Below, piece after piece: positions 25,501-37,393 of a stretch of 64,000 nucleotides of DNA. The notes beneath the pieces are model-generated. The model saw only the letters and a list, made by a program, of their open reading frames with translations. It searched no databases and was not told where the DNA came from. The position numbers and the translations under genes are program-made. Origin of the DNA: Litoditis marina (taxonomy: Eukaryota > Nematoda > Chromadorea > Rhabditida > Rhabditidae); assembly GCA_964036275.1 (NCBI GenBank), contig OZ038440.1:1674001-1738000 (forward strand). Reading direction: 5' to 3'. Every line of letters starts with the position of its first letter. The stretch's first letter is position 1.

Positions 25501-26446
25501 GGAGTTGGCAACAACTTTCTAATGTGAAAAATTATTCGTCAACTCTCTAGCTTAGTTAGACAAAAAAGGAATGCATATTGCATCGTGGACATCGTTATAG
25601 AAAGTATGCTAGAATTTACGATAGCGCAGAAATTGGACGCACTCCTTTTTTCGTTCCTCTGGGATTGCGAGTAACAATTACGCTTGAAGACGCAACGCCT
25701 GTTCTGGGAGCAAACAAAGTTCTCAAGTTACTTTTGGAACCCAATGTATGCAAGAAGGTCAATCAGTTTACTCTACCAACTACCAATTGTGTTACAAATA
25801 CGCATTTAGAAGGAAGTCTATACGGTGTAGATGCCCTAACCCAATGTGCTTGTAATTTGGTCGAGCCATAACTCAGATGTTGTCTCTTCTTATAGTTATT
25901 TAAAACAAAAATATTTGTTGTCATTAAGACTTTTTGGATGTTATTATGGAAATATGTGCTCAGTGAATTCTATCAACTGACACCCTTTGCATCATTGATG
26001 GAAAAAACGAGATGCGAGGTCAATTAGAGCGGTAACAAACGTAAGACGCCTTTGTTGGATGTTCCATTAAGTCACCCGATTTTCTCCGAACCCGCAATTT
26101 GAAATACATTTATTTCCCAAATGGTCACACATTACTGATAAAAACTCAATCTTCCATCTTGTTTCGTAGTTTGATTGCCCAGATAAAACACACGATTTTC
26201 AAGGAATTTCTGTGGACAGCAAAGTCGCCTGACGTAGGAGCCGTAATAAAAAACCAATAACTGTCCCCTCCACTCACCCTGATCCTGCTCAAAGTCGCCC
26301 AACAGGTCGCCCTGTTCGACGTGCGGCTGCGCGGCGGCGGCGGCAACCGGCGGCGAATTGTTGCGGGGAATATCGATTAGTCCTCCGGTAGAGTAGTCCT
26401 TTTCTATCACGTCGTCACGGGGAGAAGAAGACATGTCCGTGTTCTG
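22503..26446 (-). CDS. ret-1: reticulon long-isoform N-terminal exons
   Basis: Six exons (26278-26446, 24457-24548, 24175-24244, 23561-23910, 22925-23003, 22503-22615) chain in phase into the 22.3-kb block. The ATG at 26434 (MSSSPRDDVIEK) gives a predicted 575-aa isoform with the reticulon domain from about residue 380. Just upstream, ATTTCAG precedes CAGAACACGGACATG, which could serve as a cis acceptor from the 32.6-kb exon or as a trans-splice acceptor. The region is acidic and proline/glutamate-rich: DLLGDFEQDQ, PPPVPERSPRYKLDDDDE, and a 116-codon exon full of Glu/Ala/Pro that is distinctly GC-rich compared with its flanks. These are typical poorly conserved reticulon N-terminal exons, probably cytosolic and disordered. 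Confidence 0.88.
24549..26277 (-). other. reticulon intron with plus-strand ORF candidates
   Basis: Apart from the 25578-25871 frame there is a second protein-like but broken region at about 25020-25290 (plus), where three frames in turn look coding. The palindromic motif TCACACTTTACTGGTGTGTGA lies near 24800; related motifs occur at about 21690, 26125 and 28427. Confidence 0.35.
25578..25871 (+). CDS. unrecognised ORF antisense within a reticulon intron
   Basis: A 97-codon plus-strand frame reading MHRGHRYRKYARIYDSAE... with a well-mixed composition and several cysteines near the end. It may extend upstream without a clear start. I recognise no family. The broken frames about 300 bp upstream suggest a decayed gene or mobile-element fragment. 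Confidence 0.2.
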   Translation: MHRGHRYRKYARIYDSAEIGRTPFFVPLGLRVTITLEDATPVLGANKVLKLLLEPNVCKKVNQFTLPTTNCVTNTHLEGSLYGVDALTQCACNLVEP

Positions 26447-27614
26447 CTGAAATGGGAAACATAAGGTCATTATCCTACACCAGTAACTATAGAGGTGGTT
26501 GGGATAGGTGGGACAGTCACGTAAAACATAAAACGTGGAGCAGCCACTGCAAATGTGTATGTTCTCTTTACAAGTTTTTGAGTTTTGATACGCTTCACGT
26601 GACCAAACGTGTAAAAAAAGATTAATATACTGTATTCCAGACATTTTTTTAGTACCAACATTTGTAGATCTTTCCCGATAACTTTTTTTTTCAAAACACG
26701 AATCACAAACATGTTCAAGGTCTACAGAAAACCGGTATTGCGCAAGGGTCAAGAGATTAGAATGGAGAAACCTTTTAGACGAGTGCCTATAAGACTAATT
26801 ACAATTCCAAACAGTTTTGATTTCATTCTTTCAATGATAAAAGTTGCTAGTGGGCAGTATTGAATCGGCTAAAACTTTAACTTTCCAAATTCTTAATTCA
26901 GAGAGAATTAAAGAATAGCGGGACTGATTGATGAAAGCAGACTGCGAAAACACATTGTGGAATATGTGATCTGGCTAATCAAAAATAACACGAAAGGATA
27001 CTTCAACCCAACGACTTCTGCAGAAAAATGATAGCCGTTTCACCGCGAAAAGTGAAATGTTCTCTTTAACTAGCACCAAATCAATAATCTGCACTTCCCA
27101 ACTTTAATATATAAATTAATTGTATAATTGATGAGTATAATTAATATGTTTGAAATGAGTCTGAACCGTTCGCTCGTCGTAAATATGCTAATATCGATTC
27201 GGGGAGAGGCAACTGGGCACAAGGCGGTGCAAGTAAAAAACAGGATTATTGGATTACTATTATCCTTTCAACAAGTTGTTCTAAAGGATTAAAAACAAAA
27301 TATAGAGAAATAATTATTCTAGAAATCCTATTTTCATATCAGAAAACAAAAGAGATAGCATCATTTTGATGGCCGAGCAAACAAACAAACGAAGAAAATA
27401 GGCGGCCGTGAGCGAAATTGAACACATACACAAGGAAAAAGGAGAGAAAGTGTAAGAGAGATGAAAAAAGAGAGAGAAAGAGCCAAAGAGCAGAGAGGGA
27501 GATGGAGTGTGAAAAAGATAGAAGGATTCAAATCTTCGAAACTTCACTAGTTGAACGTGATTATATTTCAAAGTGATTACATGTTGTTTTTAATGACACT
27601 GTAAAGATAAAACC

Positions 27615-27728
27615 GGCGTTCTACTACAGTAGCGACACCGTACTACTGCCGTTTTACTGGTAGTGTTACTGCAGTATCACCAGTCGTAAAACGGTAGTAG
27701 TACAGTGTCGCTACTGCAGTAAAACGCC
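27615..27728. repeat. 114-bp inverted repeat (GTAAAACGG foldback)
   Basis: GGCGTTCTACTACAGTAGCGACA on the left is mirrored by TGTCGCTACTGCAGTAAAACGCC on the right, and TACTACTGCCGTTTTACTGG by CCAGTCGTAAAACGGTAGTA, centred near 27670. Degenerate ACTGCAGTAAAAC units continue to about 27775. Confidence 0.7.
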
Positions 27729-28137
27729 AGTAAAGTTGTAGTTCAACTGCAGTAAAACAGCAGTAAAATTATTTCGAATTGTCGAAAATAAAACACTTAA
27801 AAATTATTTTTTTCATAAAAATTTAATTATCTTTTTATGGCACCTCTAGTATCTAGTACTCACGTACTAAATACTAAGTCCGCTTCAGAGGTGAAAAGTA
27901 CCTCAAACTTGGGTAATTAAACCGAAAACAGCCAGAAGCCGGCAGAGCAGTCTTGCAGACATCCGTATCTAGTATAGGTATCACGTGTGGTATTAGATAT
28001 CTAGTTCATTTCTGAGGATACTTGAGATACATCACCGATTTACTGGTAGTAATCGTGATTCAACGTTACCACAAGTTTACCACTGAATCGCGGGACGTTT
28101 ACGACCATATCACCACAGTTTAACTGTTACTACCGTT

Positions 28138-28380
28138 CTACCAGTGTCTTAACTGTGGGCTAGAAGTTCCTATGTAGGAATATAAATTGATTACATATTT
28201 CGCCGCTAGGACCAGAAACAGAACAAGCAATATGGTCACTTCTATTGCTATCATATATGGAATGATGACTATGCCAGGCATGAATTTAGTTATCTCCACC
28301 CCATAGATGAAACCACACAGCATGACTAACCAAAGGTACTTTGTTGAACGATCCTTTGAATCATAGAATGCATTATTCAT
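28138..28380 (-). CDS. candidate 80-aa hydrophobic ORF nested in the intron
   Basis: Single-exon minus-strand frame MNNAFYDSKDRSTKYLWL... with two apparent membrane segments (WLVMLCGFIYGV and IVIIPYMIAIEVTILLVLFL). It has a hydrophilic start and a short polar tail. A second small ORF with a similar hydrophobic layout lies at 35900-36103. There is no splice or family evidence, and AT-rich sequence can produce hydrophobic frames by chance. Confidence 0.22.
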   Translation of the reverse strand: MNNAFYDSKDRSTKYLWLVMLCGFIYGVEITKFMPGIVIIPYMIAIEVTILLVLFLVLAAKYVINLYSYIGTSSPQLRHW

Positions 28381-28546
28381 TCGGTTTTCTTACAATCGGG
28401 ATTTTGAACAACCCCTATTTCAAATAGTCGCCCTTTACTGGTGAAAACCTCATCGCGCAACATATTCTGTAGTTTGACTACCCAGACCCAGACAAAACAC
28501 TTGATTTAAATTACATTTTATGAACTACACTGGAGGTAATTTGAAT

Positions 28547-28637
28547 AGTCACGTAAAGTTAGCATTGTAATGAGGTATCGTGTACTTTGTCATTGCACGT
28601 TTCTGAGTTCTGCTGTGTTTAACGTGTTACGTGACTA
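28547..28637 (+). repeat. 110-bp MITE-like family, copy c
   Basis: AGTCACGTAAAGTTAGCATT, then GTGTACTTTGTCATTGCACG, TTCTGAGTTCTGCTGTGTTT and ending ACGTGTTACGTGACT: the family described at 7372, in the opposite orientation. Confidence 0.65.
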
Positions 28638-29060
28638 TGCAACTAACAAAGCAACACAAAACAGTGGGTCCATCCACTAGCGAACGAACAGAAACAGGTG
28701 TCATGAACAATCAATCGACACGATGCCAACAAGAATTGGCCATTACTCTGTCAATGACAACCTTTTTTCAGAAGAAATATATTTTTGTTCACTCTTTTAT
28801 GAAACTCCAATTGCTACTCACAAAATCGTGTTTGTATGCTAAATGTCAATGTTATTTACTCTCTGTGAGACTGTGAGATGCAATTAGTTGTGACCGTGAT
28901 TACAAAATTTGGTACCTGAAACCTGAACATTAATCGCGAAAAAGATGGGTATTCAGTGTATACGAATCCATTTTGCAAAACACGCTTGTGCAATCAAAAA
29001 ATATAAATGACATCTGTAGTTAATTAGTACCTTTTCCATTTTCTCCTCACCTAAAAGACA

Positions 29061-29064
<4 letters not shown>

Positions 29065-29152
<88 letters not shown>
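29065..29152. repeat. long (GA)n microsatellite
   Basis: About 44 nearly uninterrupted GA units inside a reticulon intron; on the transcribed strand it is a (CU)n tract. Confidence 0.9.
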
Positions 29153-29154
<2 letters not shown>

Positions 29155-29554
29155 AGAAACATCAGCTCAATTCGATTATTACTGCAACCGAGACATGCGA
29201 ATTTATGGGCGCCGAAATAGATTGAACGCGAAAATATGTTTGTGTGGAGAGAGCGATGTCCACGGTGTACAGTCAGACACAAATGTCCGTCTCGAAACAA
29301 AATGTGACATTTCCAATTATGCCAAGCGAACGTGACATTTCTCATAAACAGTAGTACGATCACGCAAGGGTTGTTAGTTGAAAAAGTTAATTACGAGGTA
29401 CAGGTTTTTTGTCAAATTTCAAATATCAGCAACGAACACGATACACACACCAGTCAGGTTCAAATAGAGATGACTATATTGCAAAAAGGTCTCTTTTTCG
29501 ATTCACAAACTGTTAGAGTCTGCGTTTTGGTGTCAATACAAAGGTTAAAATTGG

Positions 29555-30083
29555 ATTCATGAAAAAGTGGGGGCCCAACGAATGTAAGATTTGTCTTCTG
29601 CTGTGCGCCCCTTAGACAACTACTCTCAAATGGAACAGCTACTGCTACAAAAACCGAAAAATACTAATGTACTCAAGTATACTGTTCATTACAAACATAC
29701 AAAAGTCGTAAAATATTTTCTCAAACCTGTAAACTAGAATCTACAAGTCACAGCTGCGAAAGAGAGAACAACTTTTGAATAATATGACAAACGTTATAGC
29801 ACCTAGAATTGAAGTAATGACAAAAAATGCCAACCATTGTGTACAAAACCAGGAACTCTATAATTGAGTAGGTTGAGTTAACATCTGTGATTTGTAGATT
29901 CTAGTTTACAGGTTTGAGAAAATATTTTACGACTTTTGTATGTTTGTAATGAACAGTATACTTGAGTACATTAGTATTTTTCGGTTTTTGTAGCAGTAGC
30001 TGTTCCATTTGAGAGTAGTTGTCTAAGGGGCGCACAGCAGAAGACAAATCTTACATTCGTTGGGCCCCCACTTTTTCATGAAT
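29555..30083. repeat. near-perfect inverted repeat, two 199-bp arms
   Basis: The left arm 29555-29753 and right arm 29885-30083 are reverse complements along their full length; reading base by base I found one mismatch (ctacaaGtcacag against ctacaaAtcacag). The spacer is 131 bp. The arm begins ATTCATGAAAAAGTGGGGGC. There is no coding capacity. In the intron RNA it would fold into a long double-stranded hairpin. Confidence 0.93.
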
Positions 30084-30189
30084 TTTTCTCTTTTTGTATA
30101 CATGCCGTAGGTATGTGGTTTGATCTGTACGGTACAGATAAAATTGTTTTCTTGATGAACCACTTGTCAAGTATTACAATCATTCGGAA

Positions 30190-30765
30190 AAAAATATGAC
30201 GTCAACATTGCAGTTCTAGAAACTTACTTCATCTGCCCTTCAGAATCCCAGAATACGTCATGTTTGAATGAAGTTTCATCGTGAATTGACCATTTTTAAG
30301 AAACTTCCAGCATTCGAAAACATATTTCACGTCAATTTTTTTTTAAAAGTTGACGTCATCTGGCCTTCTGAATTCCAGAATAAGTCATATTTAGATGAAG
30401 TTTTATCGTTAATATACCACTTTAAGATATTTTCAGCATTTGAAAATATATGTGACGTCAACTTTGCACTTTTCAAAAATAACGTCATCTGGTCTCCAGA
30501 ATCCCAGAATACGTCACTCTAAGATTGAGTTTCACCGTTAATTGACCCTTTCTAAGACATTTTCAGCATTTGAAAATATATGTGACGTCCACTTTGCACT
30601 TTTCAAAAATGACGTCATCTGGTCTCCAGAATCCCAGAATACGTCACTCTTAGATTGAGTTTCACCGTTAATTGACCCTTTCTAAGATATTACCATCATT
30701 TGAAAATATATGTGACGTCAACTTTGCAGTTTTCAAAAATGACGTCATCCGAGCTCCAGAATCCT
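30190..30765. repeat. 128-bp tandem repeat array rich in TGACGTCA
   Basis: Four to five units of about 128 bp (anchors CCAGAATACGTCA or variants near 30246, 30374, 30502 and 30630, and a decayed one near 30757). Each has a TGACGTCATCTGG-like and a GTGACGTCAAC-like block. I count six perfect TGACGTCA octamers, the cAMP-response-element (CREB/ATF) core. The middle units are most alike. Confidence 0.85.
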
Positions 30766-30879
30766 CGATGTGGTCATCAGTAGAAGACTTACATCTAAAT
30801 CGATGTCAGTTCATGTCGTGGTATCATACTTCAAATTTTACTTGAATTGGTTAGGACTGAGCTGAGTTATAACGCAATT

Positions 30880-31335
30880 TGATTTACCCCGACAGAGAGG
30901 GCGAGAGAGTGCACGAAATGAAGAGACGCAGAGACATTTTCAAAGACCTATAACTTGATGAAAAATGATTTTTTTCGAAAAAAAGTTTGCGCCCCCAAGG
31001 TTTGAGTGGGATATCTATCGTGTCCGAAATTTTCAGTCAAATCGGTTCATACATAAAAATTTCCCAGGAGTGCGCACCTACACAGACACACACACACACG
31101 ACGGAAGTTGGCGCTCTTGATGAAGCGAAAACGTCATAACTTTGCTCAATCTTGACCGATTTCGTTCAAATTTCGAACATAGCTTGTAAATGTGCCATAG
31201 AAAATCAGCAAATCATAAAAAGTTCTGATTTGCACAATTGGACCTTTTTGAGAGTGAACTAAAAAAATGAAAGCGCGCATTAGCCGGACCAAAGACAAAT
31301 CTCGCACAGCGCTTCGCGCTGCGCGCGATATTAAC
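30880..31335. repeat. dispersed repeat ending in a GC-rich hairpin, copy 1
   Basis: Non-coding stretch ending in a hairpin of form CAGCGCTTCGCGCTG followed by CGCGCGATATT at about 31302-31330. Very similar hairpins, preceded by AAATCT/AACTAATCT, occur at 49362-49384 and 54674-54704, so this is one repeat family. A 3'-terminal hairpin recalls Helitrons, but I do not see the CTRR end. Confidence 0.5.
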
Positions 31336-31503
31336 AACAAGTTATTGAAGAACTTTGCACCTGACTGTCAGTGTTTTCGAACGAGAACGTTACTTGCCAC
31401 CTGATAGATAGGGCACATAAGAGCGAGTGAACAACAAAACAGCCTTGTGAAATGGGTGCGTAATGGCTGGTCAGCTCAGCCACGTAACACTGGTAACACA
31501 CTA

Positions 31504-32171
31504 GGGTTGTTAATCGAGTTCAAAATTTCGAGTTTTCGAGTTTTCGAGTTTTCGAGTTTTGGGAAATTTCGAGTTTTCGAGTTTTCGAGTTTTCGAGTTT
31601 TGGGAAATTTCGAGTTTTCGAGTTATCGAGTTTTCGAGTTTTGGGAAATTTCGAGTTTTCGAGTTTTCGAGTTTTCGAGTTTTGGGAAATTTCGAGTTTT
31701 CGAGTTATCGAGTTTTCGAGTTTTGGGAAATTTCGAGTTTTCGAGTTTTCGAGTTTTTGAGTTTTGGGAAATTTCGAGTTTTCGAGTTTTCGAGTTTTTG
31801 AGTTTTGGGAAATTTCGAGTTTTCGAGTTTCGAGTTCGACTCAACTCGAAAATTTTCGAGTTTTTTCGAGTCGAGTCGAGTTTTGAGTGTTTTTGGACCC
31901 AAAATAGACATTTTTCGAGTCCGAAATTTTGATTTTCGAGTTTTCGCGTTCAAAATTTCGAGTTTTCGAGTTTTCGAGTTTTCGAGTTTTGGGAAATTTC
32001 GAGTTTTCGAGTTTTCGAGTTTTTGAGTTTTGGGAAATTTCGAGTTTTCGAGTTTTCGAGTTGTCGCGTTTTTGGAAAATTTCGAGTTTTCGAGTTTTCG
32101 AGTTTTCGAGTTTTGAGAAATTTCGAGTTTTCTCGAGTCGAGTCGAGTTTCGAGTTCGAGTTTAACAACCC
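31504..32171 (+). mobile_element. TA-flanked minisatellite element, copy 2 (long)
   Basis: Same termini as copy 1 (GGGTTGTTAATCGAG ... GAGTTTAACAACCC) with TA on both sides. The 668-bp interior is a long CGAGTTTT array, then a non-repetitive centre (GGACCCAAAATAGACATTTT) flanked by mirrored TCGAGTCGAGTCGAG blocks, then a second array. All open frames across it are period-8 artefacts. Confidence 0.88.
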
Positions 32172-32632
32172 TATAACACACGTCTGCTAGACAACTAAAT
32201 GCATTGCGAAACCAACGGAAATAACAGAAATCGCGATGATTGAACGGTTATTCGTCAGCGCTCTCACTAATAGCACACGAGCAAACTAGATAATGAATCA
32301 CGTGTTGAAGTAATCGATAACTATTAATAATGGATAATTATTGCACAACCTGACCTTCTCTTAATTTTTCGTTGTTGGATCAGCAACACAAGTGACCAGG
32401 CTATTATTTCATCAAACTGAGTAGGCTGTACTTACTCCAAAGTCCCCACATGATGAAACACGAAGATGCGAACCGCCTCGAACTAAACTCTGATCGCCCA
32501 CAACACAACAAATCTACTATTCAGCAAAAATAACCCAATTTGTCATTACAAACGTCTAATTTACAGAAACCGAATCTTGACTACTCTCACAAAAACCCTC
32601 CCAATTGCATGCAAACTGAGAATGTGAAACGG

Positions 32633-35600
32633 TCATGCCTCATCGACATCGTAGATATTCGCTGGGTACGGCTTGTCGATGTCTCCGGGAATCCGCTTCA
32701 GGAGATGTACGACGGGTGGAGGGAAGTTCATCGTGTTTGAATCGGAGTCAACTAGCTCGAATCCGCAGTCGGCTGCTAACTGGGCCTGTAATCGAGACAC
32801 ACCACACTATCAGCAACACACGAGCATGCACGTTAGGGTGGAAAAGTGTTAGTGACTGGTGAATAAGATAACGCAAATGCTACAAAACATTCACTTGCAT
32901 AAAGTTGTATACTTTAGGTAAGTAATTCGTTATCCATCCATACTATATACGTCGATAACATTATATACTACCATTCTAAAAGTAAAATTAAATGATATAC
33001 AGATGCTAGATCTATTATGAACTAACAAAAACTTAATATGTTCAAAATGTGTTCTGTGAGCTTACATTCATTCACGCAACACTAGGGATCAGAATCTAAT
33101 AATTTTTACAATTTTATTTGGGAAGAAAGCTTTAGCAACAAGCAGACTCTAACGTTCCAAGCTCGCAGAGCACACATGGACTGAATAGAGGCGAGTTATG
33201 GACCATTAACAGACACCGCTCAACCAAAGAAAAATGCATGCAGACCAAGCGAGCAGTGTGTGGGTGCATTTCCAAACACTGAATAAGACAGTGATACATT
33301 TCATGACCAACTTCGACTTTATCGTGTTGACATTGGGACATGATTGACGGAGGAATCATCAACAGGACTGCACTTCGATTTGACATCACGTTTTTCGTTT
33401 GAAGATGGTGGTAGGTCTGGTCCTTAGAATGTTACCAAAATCTTCTTGAGTGAATCAGACAACTCCCAGCCAATTGGCTAGCCACTTTGGTAGCTGCCTC
33501 GACGAGAGAGGGCGCCGGTCAGAGAGACGCAGATTTCTGCGGCCTCAGTGACCTCCACACTCTCTTGCTTCTGTAGCTGGCCAATCGCAAAAAAATTGGC
33601 GCCAATCGTTCTGAGGAGAGTCGAAACGATTTGAAGTGGCATCCTTCACTGAGCATGAGCACAAAAATCATAAGGAACAAAGGAACACGAGTAGTTCATC
33701 ATAATCCACGGAAGGTGAAACACGAACAGCATACTATCACGTGACACCTGACACACATGCACACTTTCTGACCAGACTCCCGACACAAACTATGATACAC
33801 CTTTTCAGGTTTGCGATCGATTCGAAGCTCGCTCATACGGTGAATTATGACAGATTACTAGAAACCGGTCTAACAGACATTCATTGTATATTATTCAGTC
33901 TACGTACTTAGCTTGATCAATTGAACCTTCCTACTAGAGATTACTTTTCTCATATTATCGGAAATATTCGATAAAGATATTCCCATCAAAACCGCTGCGA
34001 ACAAGAAGAACATGATGAAATAGAAACTCCATTAGACAACTTGACTGTCCTGAAGTGGTCGACAGACTAACAGCAACTGATTTCGTAACGGTACATTGTG
34101 CGAACAATAGCCAATAGCAAAGTCAAACACACACGAAAAACACTATGTCCACACAGTCTACGTCCGAATACGAAAAAGTCTCCAAAGAAGAAAAATAGAT
34201 TCATAACCAGACTATATTTAAATGTTGTACATCAATATATAGAAAGCATAAAACGTTCATCGAAGGAAGGATTTGTGAATTGTGAATTGGCAGCCTTTGC
34301 TCTTGCTCTTACTCTTAGATCTAAATGCACAACGCACCATCGGAGAGCTTTTGTGAAAAGTTAATGATGCGAATACTACTGGGCAGTTGCGATTTTGAGA
34401 TATAAAAAAAACGATTACGAATCTTTTTCGAAAGTCCTGTGGTTTTCTTCATCAACGAGTTCATTCATGACCAAATTTGAGAATCTACGATCACTTTTTG
34501 CCTATGAACTTCGTAGGCTGTGAAGCAGAAAGCTGTTATTTGTTCATTTACGGGCGGCGATCAGAAAATGAATCGACTTCCTTGAACAAATGGTGGGTTG
34601 AACCAGCATACAGAGCTTTACAAATTTAAAATTGCGGTAGAAAAGAAACTATGGTAAAGTTTCGATCCTCGATTGAATACCGGGAAATCCCAAAAACTCC
34701 CACCGAAGGTCCAGCAGATTGTGAGTTTCCCATGAAGACGACCTCGAACAGTCGAAAACAACAACAAGGGGATGAGGGGCCACACCTCGCGGGTTACTTC
34801 AATTTATACCCCACAAAACTCCATCCATTAAAAAACTTTTATTGCTCACACACAGTCCATCAGAAGAAAATTTAACGATATAATGCTAAGCTCGTAAATT
34901 GACTCATCATCCACTTTCTATTGACTTTCAGCTCACTCCGCCAAGCGAAAGGAATTTTGTGAAACTTTGGGAAATCATAGAGTTGAAAAATGTTTAAAAA
35001 AAGATGTTTAGCGTAATGAACTTTTGAGACTCATTCCTGAACATACAGAACTTACAACGGATTCACCACGATAACAATACGAGAATAGTGCGAGTAAGAG
35101 TAAGTTTTATAACCCAGCTACTACGTACTTTCACGCAGTGAGGAAGTTTCAGTTTTCATGCTCCTTACCCGCCAGAAAACTAACTCACTTGTTCTCGATC
35201 AGACATGTCATCTACAATAACCGTCGAAGTTCCGAACATACGATACGAGCGGTCCCTCGAGAAACGTTACATCGATGAGAAGACCAGAAGTGTGGCCAAC
35301 AAGGCGACAATTGCGAGCAATTTGGAGGCCAAAAATACTGGATAATCGGTCCGGCAAGGTGGTGCGAGAGCGACGAATATTAGTTTATGCTAACACTTAG
35401 AATTGCAGTCCATAGTCAGCCATGGGGCATTACTCCTCCGGCTCCATGAAATCGGATATCTCTTTGGGGACGGAAAAGGGAGACGGGGGATGCGACATGG
35501 ACTTGCGGTTGCGACCGGAAGTCGCTGGGTAGAGGAAACGGACGGATGAGGGACTTCGGGTGGGAGAAGAATGACAGACTAGCACAACTATTTCGATCTA

Positions 35601-37306
35601 GTCCAGTCCTTACTACCTTTCGACGCTTTTAGAAGAAAAAAAACTACTTACCATCCTAGGATAGACCAGTTATGCTAGAAAATATTCAAAACCTTATATT
35701 TAAATATTTAGAACCTCGTTATTCGTCGACAATAAATAGGGCACGGTTCCTTGTTAGGAATATTCTAATCAATGCTTTATGCAGGGTATGAACATTTTCC
35801 CTGTGGAAGACTGTCAGGAGCGTCTAATTCAGTCTTGAACGTGGAAGAAGTTGACAGTGTATTAGTTGGCAAGTTCACAATCATACGCTAGTCGTTTTGT
35901 CAGATTTCCAAGGAGAATAAAACCACCGGTAGTGAGAATTTGATAACGAGGTAGTTGAGTATACGGGATAGCGTAGCACAAAGGATTACAATGGTTACAA
36001 AAGGTACCCATGGAATAATAAACCAACTTTTAACTCCGAAGCCCTGATGATCAAGAAACTGTACCCCATTATTTTTCCACATTATGTCCGTATTGTTACA
36101 CATATTGTGTAACTAATATAGTTACTACTATTATGAAGTTCCGTTCAGTTAACTGACAACCTATCTGTCAGGTAGACTCACCACAGTGTCAGGATCTTCA
36201 GGCAGTTGACCGTAGACTGACTGTTGCAGCTGGTTGGCGAACTGATGTCCATACTCATCTAGGAGGTCGTGCTCTACCTGAAGGAAAAAATCATGAGTCC
36301 CACCGCTCAAACTTCAGTGAGCTGAGACTTTTCTACCATGAAGAACCCGTTTTTCGAATAAATGAGTCGAAGTTATTGATTTCGCATTGTGACGGAAAGT
36401 GAGACCTTCTTATTCAAACATGTTACGAGCGTAAACTCCATCTCTCTAATTTCTGTATTGCTACAATTATACACGTTCAAAATTTGATTCTTAACATCGG
36501 AAAGAACCTAATTGCTAATCGCTATGAAAATTTGGATGATATAGTTTTCGGATGCTATCGTTCTGGACAAATAATCATATAAAGTAGTAAGCTAACCTTT
36601 TCAAAGCCACTGGAATCAACGGAACCTTCGGCGGAAGCCGTGCCATTGTTGGCTGCAGGAACTGCCTGTCCCTAGAAATCGTAGAATACATATCACATAT
36701 TTCAAATGAAGGTTACATTATTGTGCGGAAACTAGTTTGAAACAAGTTTGACATGTGTTTCAAACTTACAATAACATTCTTCAATGCAATAATAACCAAT
36801 GAATATACCTGTAAATTTCCAAAATACGTTGCTGGATCCTCAAATCCGGTTGGTGGAGCGTTCGGGGATAGATCGGAAGGAGAATCCATCTTGACAGTCA
36901 CTGGTTGATTGATCTGAAAGATTTCATTCAAGCACAAAAATACACGGATATTCACATACACGAAGAGTATAGTAAGTTACTGTAGGTTCGATCAAGCCAT
37001 TATTTACTAGATCTGATATGAAAACTTATATGCTAAGGTGCATATGCGAGCATTGTACGTACTTCAGGGTATGCGGCAAGATAACTCTCTATTCTTTTCA
37101 AATTCCTAAATAAATGTACCTGAGATTCCTCTACAAGTAACCCGGAGCGCAAATTGTCGAGGGCAGTTGTGAACTGCTGTCGAGTTCCCAAACTGGAGAT
37201 AGAAGAGAATGACTCGCGTCTTAGAGCTTCAGCAAGACGATCGGCTGAAACGGAAGAATAGGAATAGAACAGGCCTGAGTATTACAAAATATATCTTGTA
37301 CATCTG

Positions 37307-37393
<87 letters not shown>

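Larger units (their letters stand above)
26447..30189 (-). other. large reticulon intron, first part
   Basis: Between the 26.4-kb exon and the next possible exon at 32.6 kb. It carries the foldback at 27615-27728, a hydrophobic ORF at 28138-28380, a MITE copy at 28547-28637, a long GA tract at 29065-29152 and the 199-bp-arm inverted repeat at 29555-30083. No reticulon exon was found. Confidence 0.5.

Noticed and set aside
28953..29363. Frames with long Ser-Leu or Arg-Glu runs (also 19290-19637, 37209-37496, 39062-39502)
   Set aside because: Translations of (GA)n microsatellites with no splice or start evidence.
30190..30765. CRISPR-like array
   Set aside because: The genome is a nematode's and the units are contiguous 128-bp tandem copies without unique spacers.
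31447..32181. Long open frames encoding repeating FEFSSFRV / ENSKTRK peptides (also at 2009-2321, 51711-52267, 63495-63983)
   Set aside because: They are translations of the 8-bp CGAGTTTT array; an 8-bp period gives an 8-residue repeat in every frame and lacks stops by composition.
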